Source: Tridacna crocea
Lineage: Eukaryota; Mollusca; Bivalvia; Cardiida; Cardiidae
Direction: 5' to 3'
Length of the DNA: 64,000 bases
Assembly: GCA_943736015.1 (NCBI GenBank)
Contig: OX031071.1
Span: 188,501 to 252,500, forward strand
The notes under the pieces are model-generated. The model saw only the letters and a list, made by a program, of their open reading frames with translations. It was not told the origin of the DNA and ran no database searches. Of the stretch, positions 54,349 through 64,000 are shown in pieces; positions within the stretch are counted from its first letter, which is position 1, and each line of letters starts with the position of its first letter. A program made the translations under genes and the position numbers.

Positions 54349-54928
54349 GTAAGATATGTTTCTTATACTTACTGGTTGAAAAAAAAAAATATTAAGCATG
54401 CATTCCATTTATTTTGCTAATACTGATTTCAATAAAAACCTAAGATATCACTTGATATCTGTTTAAGAATTCTAAAGTAAGGGCAAGAATAGATGATATT
54501 CGCAAATTACTGTTTTTTTATACTCTTTGAAAAAATTCCCCTTCATACTGAAAAAAATTTTGAATTAAGTGGAATGGTTAGTGGGGAAAAATGTGCACAT
54601 AATCCCCACATCCTAGAATTGACACGTATTGCTGTAGCTTTAGAATCATTACAAAATTTACAAAATATTAATTTTAAAAACATAGATTCGAAGGGAGAAA
54701 AGCTATAAGCTGGTAACTGATTTTTCAAAATTCAAATTCATGATAAATGACTTGACTGTTTTTAGAGATAACCTGAGGTATTACTATATAGCTTCGGTGT
54801 TGTTAGCAATTTGCAAAACTTTAACATTTTGTAATATCTGTAATTATCAAAGATAATTATATGTTCACTAATCTCATTAAAATCAAATCTCAAAACCATG
54901 GCTTTCTTTTCATCTTTCACATGCTATA

Positions 54929-55127
54929 ACAAAAAAATTTTAGACTGGGTCCAAATCGAAAGTATTTGCAGACAACAAAAAAAATATGAGTGGAAATTGA
55001 AAATTTGGGTTTGGAAGGGTAGAAAACATTTTGTGAAATGGAGAAAATGCTGCATACCAGGATTTTCTTATTTTCCCACAACGTTTTCAGAAGGCTTCTC
55101 TCTTAGGTCATTAAAAGTCCAGACCTT
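54929..55127 (+). mobile_element. A-type MITE, diverged
   Basis: In the intron between the two OB-fold exons. Confidence 0.6.
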
Positions 55128-55159
55128 GAATTAGATTTGTCCCATAAGAGCATTTGAGA

Positions 55160-55339
55160 TCTAACTCTTTCCCAAATAATCACATGTTTTAACAATCCAG
55201 AGTTATAATCTAGGGGAAAAGGAGAAATTGATTCTTACAGGCAATTTTGGCTTTTCTCACTTTTTTCTTTGAAATTGTTGTCTGCAACTTCGATGCACAT
55301 TGACCAGTGTAAAACTTTGTCATCTGATAATGGGTTAGA
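55160..55339 (-). mobile_element. B-type MITE, degenerate
   Basis: Ends ggttag, about 60 bp before the last OB-fold exon. Confidence 0.5.
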
Positions 55340-55402
55340 ATTGGACCTAAAGAGGAATATAGATAAAGATATTCACCATTATTCTCTTTTTGTTTCTGAC
55401 AG

Positions 55403-55447
55403 GTAACGAAATTGCCAAACAAGGAACTGACAACAACAAATTTTTGA
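55403..55447 (+). pseudogene. Last exon of the OB-fold locus
   Basis: Acceptor gtttctgacag, phase 0, encodes VTKLPNKELTTTNF and TGA, continuing the post-frameshift reading of the previous exon in frame. This supports the shifted frame being the ancestral one. Candidate polyadenylation signal aataaa at 57206-57211. Confidence 0.4.
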
Positions 55448-55672
55448 GGTAACATGGAATCTTCCGTGGTTACAGAAAATGATGGAATCTGCATCATTGA
55501 TGTTGATTTGCTTGTTGCAGGATTTTCATGTCCCATGGAAGATTTTTATTTGCTTCTTCCAAAAGATGTGAAATTCTCAGCTAGCAGCAATTCCATTGAG
55601 TCTTTTGTTGCTTAAAAGAAAAAGAGTTTGTAAAATGTGTTAAATTAATTTGTTTGGATCTGTAATTGCCAT

Positions 55673-55897
55673 TTAAGTCTTTACCAAACGACAAAATGTT
55701 AAACTGGTTCAAATTGAAAGCATGTGCAGACAACAAAATGAATGTAAATGAAAAATTGAAATTTGTTTGGAAAGGGTGAAAAACATGGGAAAAAGGAGAA
55801 AATGCTAGTCACTGGCATTTTCTCCTTTCCCCAGAATGTTTTCAAAATGCCATTTTTTCAGGATCTTTTATTGTCAGGATTGTGTAGTAAAGATTAA
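55673..55897 (+). mobile_element. A-type MITE, diverged
   Basis: Core atgctagtcactggcatttt. Confidence 0.65.
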
Positions 55898-56550
55898 AAA
55901 AAAAACACATGAAATACATTAAGTTAATTGTTACCCTCTGCATGCGGTGCCATCATTTCAAATGAAACTGTAATTTGCTTTATCAATATTTTTACATCAA
56001 AAAGGACTTCACAGATATGCTTAAATGAGCCTGTGTTCGATGTACTCTTATATAGAGGATGCAAATTGCAAATGTTTGCTTGCTCTATTCAGTAAAATTT
56101 CCTTTAGTGTCAGAACCAAAGATCAGTTATAAACCCTCTCCCTCAAAGGAAGAGATAAGCCAAACTTATAGGGTGAAGGTTTATCCCTTTTCTTTGATTC
56201 AACTGTGTTGGAAAGTAGGTTAATTTTTTCAACAACAACAAAAAAGAAATGCACACACTGGAAAAGGGGCTTATAGAAATTTACCAAATTCTTAAATACA
56301 TTCAAGTACAATTTTCATCAAGTTCTCTTTAATTTTCATAGAATGATAAGTGTTCCATCATAAAGGAAGGTTACTTTTGACATTGAGTTTATGACACTGG
56401 AAAACACAGGAAAGGAGATGTTAAAGAGGTTTGACAGCCAGTAAAGTGTGTGGGACCCTATGCCTCTTGTTATCTCTGTTAATTTTTTTCATTCAAGGGT
56501 ATTTTTTTTTTAATGATATATATAGTGTTTTCACTGAATGTTTATTTCAT

Positions 56551-56925
56551 GCACCTTGACTGCAATTATATAACTATTTTGGTACTTTACATGTAACAAA
56601 CAATCTCTTGTTTTCAAATTCTTGGGAAAGAGTAAAGGAAAACAACCTGTAGCAAGCATTTTCACATACAGTGTCTCTGATAGATGAGGCTAAACTTACT
56701 ACATGCTGATTCAGTTCTGAAACTTCCAGTTTGAAAATGCACCTTGACTGCAATTATATAACTATTTTGGTACTTTACATGAAACAAACAATCTCTTGTT
56801 TTCAAAGTCTTGGGAAAGAGTAAAGGAAAACAACTTGTAGCAAGCATGTTCACATACAGTGTCTCTGATAGATGAGGCTAAACTTACTACATGGTGATTC
56901 AGTTCTGAAACTTCCAGTTTGAAAA
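56551..56925. repeat. 188-bp tandem duplication
   Basis: gcaccttgactgcaattata at 56551 and again at 56739; copies differ at few positions. Confidence 0.88.
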
Positions 56926-57947
56926 CAAAACAAAAAAAAAAGGGGAAGTTGTGAGATATGCAATGCATGATGAGTGAATTTTAGTAATTTTTTTTTTTTA
57001 TGTCAGATTTGGTTATACCCAGTAAGATTTACAAGATCTGTCTAGAAATAGCAAATTAATTTTACTTAAAGCTCTGTCTTCAAGTAAAAGCTCAGGTTAT
57101 TTTATGGTATGGTCAAATTTTCATCATTATTTTGTAATGTTTTCTTAAAGCTGCTTTAATTTTGTACCAAGCATAATCGATATTGTGCTAATAGTTTACT
57201 TTTTAAATAAACAGTTTATATTTTTTCAATTTAATTTGTTGTTGTTCATTTAGTCCACCATAATGAGGTGTTTTTGTCCTGGACAAAAAAGCTGTTTTAG
57301 TTAGCTACTGGAGAAGTGTTCTAAATAAAAAAGCTTTTGACAATACAAATGAAATTCTGTTCCCTTTATGCAGTTAAACAATGTACTGGATCACAATTAC
57401 ATAAAAAATGTATAACCTAATAGCAGAGATTCGCCTAAAAGGGTTTCCATATTAGCTCGACTACTCTGGAACATAAAGTTGAGGTATTGTCATCACCTTG
57501 GTGTCCACTAAGTAAAAGTTAGCTGTTTGAATGCTGAACAAAATTAGAACTTTATTTTATGAGGAAACATTTTGTTGTTGAGCTTGTAGCTTTAATTGTA
57601 TAGCCATCCGTCTGTATGTATTGTCTGTATTAATCCTGAGCATAAATCCAACCTTTGTTGGTGGATTTCAGAATTATTTGGTCATTTTATATTCCATTAT
57701 GAAGTGATCTCTTCGGTCAGTCCATTGTCAAGGTCATATGTTTTAATAAGCCAAAATCAGCTTGTGCAGAGCGTCACTCTTATATTTATACTTGGATTGG
57801 GGGAAAAAAAAGGGTGTACTTGTTCTCCTTGATGATTAGATGTGCCACTTGAATTATTGTTTGAGGTCAAAAATCTTCTAAATCTTCAAGCCCTTCAACA
57901 AATGGCGATTTTCAGGACCTTCAGTCCTTTGATTTTCTTGATGTAAA

Positions 57948-58264
57948 TAGGGTTTGGAGTGGGAATCAGTTGGCCTGTGGGACCCCGTGTGGTTTAATCG
58001 GGGGTATAAGAATAAACCACTGCAGTCCCGCGATCGTCACATCTGCCATTTCATCTGGCGGAACAAAAGTGACAGCATGCATGTCGTAAAAGGCGACAAA
58101 AGGGGCATCATTTTGTGTTTCATCCATTCCTCATTTATCATGTTTGTCTTATGTTGTTGCACATGTGTGTTATTTTCACCTCGCATTCTTGTTTACTAAG
58201 TAAGTGCGCCCAATATGACCTAAGTTGTCGACGGGCCATAAAACACTATTCATTCATTCATTCT
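57948..58264 (+). repeat. Repeat with ATTC tail, copy 2
   Basis: Highly similar to 47630-47930; lies on the strand opposite to SLC20A, beginning about 85 bp past its stop, so it may form part of the SLC20A 3' UTR. Confidence 0.6.
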
Positions 58265-58348
58265 AACATGTCTAAACATGACACTATACATGCAGTGAAA
58301 CTACATCAAAAAACAAGACAACACATACACTATAATTTTACACATTAT

Positions 58349-58595
58349 TCACAAAGCATTGATGATAGCTCTGTAGCCCAACATCGCAAGTGCGCTAAGT
58401 CCTCCAGACACAGGAAGAGTCACAAACCAAGCAAATATGATATTTCTGAACAGGCTCCAGTCCACAGAGCCACTTGATCGGACTCGTCCAACACAGACGA
58501 CAGAGCCAACTTTGCAATGTGTTGTGCTAATTGGTATGCCTATATTGGACGCTATAAGAACTGTTAGTGCGCTTCCAACCTCAATACAAAACCCG
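58349..58595 (-). CDS. SLC20A: SLC20A last exon with stop
   Basis: Acceptor ctctttacag. Encodes [60 protein letters not shown], the last membrane helices, and TGA. The second PiT repeat motif STTHCKVGS is intact. Confidence 0.97.
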
Positions 58596-61500
58596 CTGTA
58601 AAGAGAAATAACAAAAATAATGGCAATGATCACAGAATATAATTTGATGACGAAGGCGACTATGACCTACATGTACACCATGCACTACCTGTATACTACC
58701 TGTATGCCAAACTTACTATGTAGCTCATTTATACAATTACTACACTGATAAATGTAGATGATAGAGGAAATACCAATTACAAGAAGTTCTTTCTCGGATT
58801 ATTTGTACTATCTACAGAGTTTTTGCTTTATCAACGAACGATGTAGAATGTGTGTCTGATCTTTTCCTTGGAAATAAGAGGGTACTGTAAAACCTGCTGC
58901 AGACTATATACTTAAAGCAACCTCCATGATAATCTATTCAACACTGGACTAGTTTTGGTTTCTCAAATTTGTGATGTAGAATATATGGCATATATTTGAT
59001 CCGAAAACCAAATACTGTAAAATATGCTTAAGACTTTACTTATTAAGTAAACTAATTTCCATGAAGAGTTGCCCAAGATTTGTTCGACCAGTTCTGAATT
59101 TCTTACTTCTACAACTGCTGAATGTTCACATGGTAAAATGAGAAGACTGCATGTTTTACAATTAATTCATGTGAATGACACCTAGTTTGATCAAGATAAC
59201 GGAAGTAATAACTACCCAGCACTAGTTAACGAAGTTGAATTTCTTGTTCACGATAAGTTACGGTATTATGACAAGTTGGCCAGGAATTAACGAAATTGCG
59301 CCTTATTTGCAGCATGAAAAGGGAATTAAAACTGAATCGCGATAGATACAGAGAAAGACCGACTACCTTGCAATAAAAAATTGGAATTACAGCATGCGCT
59401 CTAGAAGTAATTAGCATTGTGACTTAATGTAATTTGCCAGATTCTTCAGATTATTTAATCTAGCAGGGTAATAGATCAAAAAATGAAATGAATATGTGAA
59501 ACTGTGTCTTAATGTAATAATGATGTTTAGAAAAAACAACCTAAGACTTTTTTCAAAGAATTCCAAGCTTAGTCACAAACCAGGTTCCTATTTACCATGC
59601 ATTCTATATGTTCAGTAAAAGAACAGTTCTTAAAAACCTCATGGGTATGTCAATCGAAGAGGCTTAGAAAAGACGAATTATCACAATGAACAGGAAAGCA
59701 AATACTATACCTTGAAGGAGTGATTTTGGTCAAATCTTCACCTAGGGTTTTCATGACCCTTCGACCCCACACCCACAGCCCTACAGAGATACCAGCTCCA
59801 CCGTAGATGAGAACCCAAATAGGGACAGGGGCAGATTGAGCTGTACTTCCGGTGGTATATGTGATCCAAACAGCCACCAATGGGCCGATTGCATTACTGA
59901 AAACAAAAGTATTGCATGACTCCTTTTTGCATCTTACAATAGGCTAGCATTTGGTAAACGATTACCACAACTTCAAAAGGTTAGCCTTCGCTTTTAGATG
60001 GTCTTATAAACGGTTTGAAGAGTTATGGAGGCAGTTTATCACGTCTATAAGCATGAAGATGTTAGTCATTTTTATTCGCTGTTTCTGTTTGGAAACCAAA
60101 GATAGCCTTTATATGTTACCAAGCAAATTTAATCAGTCACTAATTTAAGTCTAATGGTCCGGAATATTACACATTCGAGCATGATGTAATTAATATTTAT
60201 ACGAATGACTGATGAGATAACAGATCTCTGAATCGCTGGTTAAACCAAAATAAACGAAAGACATTCATCTCATCACATATGGCTAAACTTTCTTCAGAAG
60301 AATATAAGCAAGCATGGGGAAAAAAAGAAAGAATCACAATTAATTAACAAGCTTGCCTGACGTCATTACCACCATGCGCAAAGGATCCAAATACAGCTGT
60401 TAAAACTTGTAGAAATGTGAACAGTTTAGCAGTCTCTGGATCATCAGTGACTTTGTCACGTGCCATTGCCATTCTTTTCTGAAACCACAGAGAATAAAAT
60501 CTCTAAATGAAACGTTCTTTGTATCATCATAATAATGATAAGACAATGAAAGAAGACAAGTGATCATGATCAAATAGCAACCACAATAAAATATCAATAA
60601 TCCCGACATCAATACATAGGAAAATAAATACCACAATCGATATCGTATTCACGGTTTGTTCTTTACAAGATTCTCTTGATGAAGATTGGCATAGGATATA
60701 ATTTGTTTGGTGGATTAATGTGAATTAGTCTTTTTATCGTCACTGAATTAAATCCTTGGGTAATAATGTAATGCTAGTTGGCACTTGAAACACATTCTGT
60801 TTAACTCTTACCGAACAACAACAATTTAGACTACACCGAATTGGAACCATTTGCAGTAGGTAATATAGATATGACTCAAAAATTAAAAATTGGAGAACCA
60901 GCTTTTTCCCTTTAGTCGCAATGTTTAAAAAGCTTTCTCTGTCAAGTAACGAGCTTTGAAAGTTGATGTTCTTCGAGACATTTTCTATGCTTGTAGGAGG
61001 TAAACACCATTCCCGACTGTATGCAAATGATTGTCTCCGTGGTAACAACTATAGATCAAAGTTTCACTATGACAGTTTTATCTGATTATGCATTTCTGGT
61101 CTAAGTTGAGAAGAAAAACGCACAGCTCCATTTCTTAGCCAAATTCAATATTAATAGACATTAAAGTCCAGGAGTAAGTAAGAAAGGAGACAAGAAAATA
61201 ATTTGAACATACTCTTATCAATTTTGGAAGAGGGTCTCAGTTCGAACCGTCAGCGATAGTATACAACAAGCCACGTTGGTTTCTGATGATGCTGAAGGTC
61301 TTGCCTTTATCACGTCGCTAAAGTAACAACTAAACTGTAACTCTTTTTGAACTGCAATAGGTAATGATATGTAACTGGCCTTTCTTGATTAGATTATCTA
61401 ATTCATTTACCTCAATTGTCGATATTTCTGATGACTTTGTTGACCCCTTCTCGAGTTTTTCTTGCATGCCATTGATCTCAGTGTCTGCAAGGAAAGTGAA

Positions 61501-64000
61501 GAGTAACAATAATAAGTTGAAATAAACAGTATCTTGTTTCACAACTACAATTCTACACCATTTTTATAATCACACTGATATTCTATACCTACAATATCGT
61601 GACCTTATTTGTATTAGGATCATCTAGGTTATATCCTACCTTTAAGTATGAGATTAACTCCCTCCACCTCTTTGCATATAATTTCCATTTCGTTCTCTTT
61701 CTCCAAGTTGTCAGAGCCAATCCCTGATTCTGGGTCATCAATATTGATATCTGAACTTTCATGTCCCGCATCGGAATCCTCCATGGAACATTCTGGAGAA
61801 TCCCCAGAATCAGATGGTTCAAATCCGTGAAGTTTTATATCGTCCAGACTTGAATACAGGTTTCCATCTTTCACGATGATCTGCTGGCTCAGTACTGTAA
61901 AGGAAATGATGCACGCATAACATATCACGCTAAATAATTTAGCCGTACGTTCACTACATATTTAGGTACCTTCTTTTGAATGTTTACATTCGCTTACATC
62001 CTTGGTTACCATCTTCTGTAGCCTTTTCAGTAATAAAGATTTTGTTGATATCCACATTTTGGGAATGGCGTTAGTTCACAACATGTCTTTAGATAAAGTA
62101 ACCCTTAGTCGGTGAATACATCAACGTGTGTATGCTGAATTCGAAGAGAAAAGGTGGCTTTAGATTACTCTAGAAATTTATGTTAGCGTTCATGTTTTCC
62201 AGAGTAAGTCTATTCAATAATGGACCAAAGTATCTTATTCTTTCTTGAATTACTTACAACAACATTTCAGATTTTCATTTCAGTACTGTACTGTCCATGT
62301 CACACCGGCATAGTTCTAATGATAATTCTAAATTCAAAGCGTTTATACAGGAAGCCATTACAAATGTGCCTTGTTCTAGGAAAAGAGAGTTTAATACATC
62401 TATAAAAAGTATCAACCCAGCTCAGCCTGAGCAGTCAGCGCAAGCGGACATGAGTCAAAACTATATTTTGCTATTTGTAAAATTTCTGCTTGTCATAGGA
62501 TTATTTACATCTTTTCAATTGGTTGTACAAAAAGATTTTATGGATAATTTTATGTGATGGCTTGTTTCGCATAATACATCACGTACATCGCCTTGCCAGG
62601 GCATGGCCCAAATATTTCAACAAATGTCTCGTTGCTTTACCAAAGGTGTCAGTACCCCATGGAGTGGGACTGCCCTTCACGAGATTCAAAAGAAGGACAT
62701 TTAGCTAGAGAAATTGGCTCTTCGACCATGTTGCACATAGCAATGAATACCATAAGGTCCTTGCCCTTTAGTGTTTTCTTGGTTTTCAACAAGGAACAAA
62801 ACGCTTCTAGTGTCCAGAAGCGAAGAACTGTTGAAACTACTCGACCAGAAGTCATTAAATTCGAAATTTAGTTCCATGGTGAGCAGTCTCGCCACTTTTT
62901 TGCCACAAATTTCAAGCTTTGTACAAACAAACATAACATATTCAGTTCAAGATAAATTCCTAGAGAGAGAGAGAGAGAGAGAGAGAAAGTAAAGATAGTG
63001 TTAATCAACCATGCACTCTTACCACACACACAGATGAATGGTTTCAACCATGCACTCTTACCACACACACAGATGAATGGTTGCCAAGTTTTTCAGGCAT
63101 ACACAGGGTAAGAAACCCGCAAAAAAAGTTTTATCAAAGACGATATACAAAATGAAATATTAAGAAATTATATTCTGTATAAATGGAACGCATTTAATTT
63201 CAGCTTACTTTCATTGATAGAAGTCGGAGAATCCTTGATGTAGCCGTTTTTCTCTGGATCTGTGTTTTCTTCCTCCAGAACCACTTCTAAAAGTTCGTTT
63301 AAAAAAAGCAACAAAAACACATGAAATCATTCATTAAATTCGACCTGAAAATATTTTTTCTTTACCAAACGACAAGATTTTTAACTGGAACGTACTGATA
63401 GCATTTAAAGACACTTATGAAATGTGACTCAAGTGATTTGTAAAAGGATGAAAAACATTGTGAAGAGGGAGGAAATGCTGCTAATTCTTTCTCCGATCAA
63501 ACTCTCTTTGATATTGCCTTATTTTGAAATTAATTAAGTTTTTTGTGACCACTCTGTGAGCAGAACAGAGAGAGTTACAGGTAGCAAATCTTTAAGAGAC
63601 CAGATAAAATGCTATTTTGACTCTTAGAACTATGTGAATTATGTAGTCACTTCAGTAAATATAACAATATCAAATCGGTAGAAGATATTGTAACGGAAAA
63701 AAATGACTGTGCATTATAAAGAGAGGCTCTTTCTTTTGCATGAAACGACAAAAATTTTATAAATAAGTGCCCTCGTTTCATTTAGCTGCTTGTCCATATG
63801 GACAGAATACAATAGCTTTTTTATATGTTGAAAGAATTTGAAACTCTTTAATAACAAGTTAACTCTGCCAGGGTTAAAATTCGTTCCCAATTTTGAAACA
63901 CGACGTCGTTCCCAATGGTTAACGATACGTGTTGCTAATTCAGCAGATTCTACAATATTTCTTATTTACAAACGTCCAGGTACTTACTCTGAATTTTTTG
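58349..64000 (-). CDS. SLC20A: Sodium-dependent phosphate transporter SLC20A/PiT, C-terminal part
   Basis: Minus-strand exons in transcript order: 64000-63988 (partial, tentative), 63286-63209, 61894-61640, 61484-61411, 60478-60357, 59896-59711, 58595-58349. Phases agree and give about 320 residues plus TGA; the N-terminal half lies beyond 64000. Known family role: sodium-coupled inorganic phosphate import across the plasma membrane. Seen: an acidic intracellular loop ([20 protein letters not shown]), then the PiT signature [56 protein letters not shown] and [13 protein letters not shown], as in human PiT1/PiT2. The signature is only restored if the intron after 60357 uses a GC donor. Tail to tail with the OB-fold locus. 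Confidence 0.94.
59711..59896 (-). CDS. SLC20A: SLC20A exon: helices after the GGNDVSNA motif
   Basis: Acceptor gttttcag, donor TCAAG|gtatag, entering with one base of a split codon and leaving two. It encodes [36 protein letters not shown] and [19 protein letters not shown]. Confidence 0.97.
60357..60478 (-). CDS. SLC20A: SLC20A exon ending in a GC splice donor
   Basis: Acceptor gtggtttcag, donor GTCAG|gcaagc. Encodes [20 protein letters not shown] followed by HGGNDV. Only the GC donor joins in frame to SNAIGP in the next exon; the nearby GT would shift the frame. Confidence 0.93.
60801..60952 (+). mobile_element. A-type MITE, degenerate
   Basis: Core collapsed; SLC20A intron. Confidence 0.5.
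61411..61484 (-). CDS. SLC20A: SLC20A exon: intracellular loop, 74 nt
   Basis: Acceptor ccttgcag, donor TTGAG|gtaaat. Encodes [20 protein letters not shown], part of the poorly conserved cytoplasmic loop. Supported by phase agreement on both sides. Confidence 0.8.
61640..61894 (-). CDS. SLC20A: SLC20A exon: acidic intracellular loop
   Basis: Acceptor tcctttacag, donor TTAAAG|gtagga. Very acidic and Ser-rich ([20 protein letters not shown]), as in the large cytoplasmic loop of PiT proteins; no fold expected. Confidence 0.82.
62964..62988. repeat. (GA)n microsatellite
   Basis: About 12 uninterrupted dinucleotides in an SLC20A intron. Confidence 0.85.
63005..63082. repeat. 39-bp tandem duplication
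   Basis: tcaaccatgcactcttacca unit repeated twice next to the (GA)n tract. Confidence 0.85.
63209..63286 (-). CDS. SLC20A: SLC20A exon: intracellular loop, 78 nt
   Basis: Acceptor aacttttag, donor GAAA|gtaagc. Encodes [20 protein letters not shown]. Its phase fits the next exon; homology is weak because this loop varies. Confidence 0.72.
63360..63484 (+). mobile_element. A-type MITE, left half
   Basis: Degenerate; SLC20A intron. Confidence 0.45.
63988..64000 (-). CDS. SLC20A: SLC20A candidate partial exon at the window edge
   Basis: Thirteen bases before a strong donor (CAGA|gtaagtac) would join in frame to the next exon. Too short to confirm. Confidence 0.3.

Larger units (their letters stand above)
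55448..58348. other. Convergent intergenic region between the OB-fold locus and SLC20A
   Basis: No coding exon recognised. It contains an A-type MITE (55673-55897), a tandem duplication (56551-56925), an aataaa near 57206, and an ATTC-tailed repeat (57948-58264) just beyond the SLC20A stop. Confidence 0.5.

Noticed and set aside
4551..56000. Regularly repeated palindromes resembling a CRISPR array
   Set aside because: Spacing is irregular, units carry TTAA-flanked transposon ends, and the genome is eukaryotic.

Overview
The window looks like animal nuclear DNA, most likely from a bivalve mollusc. It is AT-rich, its genes are split by long GT-AG introns, and it is crowded with small mobile elements. 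The recognisable gene products, a CAMSAP/Patronin family protein and an SLC20 phosphate transporter, are metazoan. The bivalve assignment is an inference from the repeat types and intron style; no species can be named from sequence alone.

Layout. (1) 1-2099: upstream DNA without a recognisable gene, ending in a TATA-like box. (2) 2100-39662, plus strand: a complete CAMSAP/Patronin gene. I traced 18 coding exons with consistent splice phases, giving a 1,989-residue protein with an N-terminal CH domain, coiled coils, a 3.5 kb central exon and a C-terminal CKK microtubule minus-end domain. (3) 39663-50880: repeat-dominated intergenic DNA. (4) About 50883-55447, plus strand: a CRE-like promoter candidate and two 3' exons of an OB-fold (RPA-like) protein, broken by one frameshift. 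(5) 63988 down to 58349, minus strand: the C-terminal half of a sodium-phosphate symporter (SLC20A/PiT), tail to tail with the OB-fold locus and running off the window edge. One of its introns is GC-AG.

Most of the rest is mobile DNA. The dominant element is a TTAA-flanked MITE of about 200-230 bp with an almost perfect palindromic centre (the gaaaacattgtgggaaaagg arm). There are about 60 whole, deleted or degenerate copies in three subfamilies. The CCC...GGG ends next to TTAA are what a piggyBac-type transposase would leave. An empty/filled site pair inside the window (47147-47150 versus 53489-53711) shows the unit inserting with TTAA duplication. Other elements are a 532-bp LTR element (TRIM) with a tRNA-Pro-like primer site and Pol III-like boxes inside its LTRs; a 1,984-bp foldback element with a 9-bp target duplication; hAT-like and other terminal-inverted-repeat elements; tRNA-derived SINEs with 12-13 bp target duplications; a 145-bp-period tandem array; and minisatellites.

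The genes do not form a pathway. CAMSAP organises microtubule minus ends and the SLC20 protein imports phosphate. The most notable biology is the repeat ecology of the CAMSAP introns and the TRIM whose LTRs carry a tRNA-like Pol III promoter.
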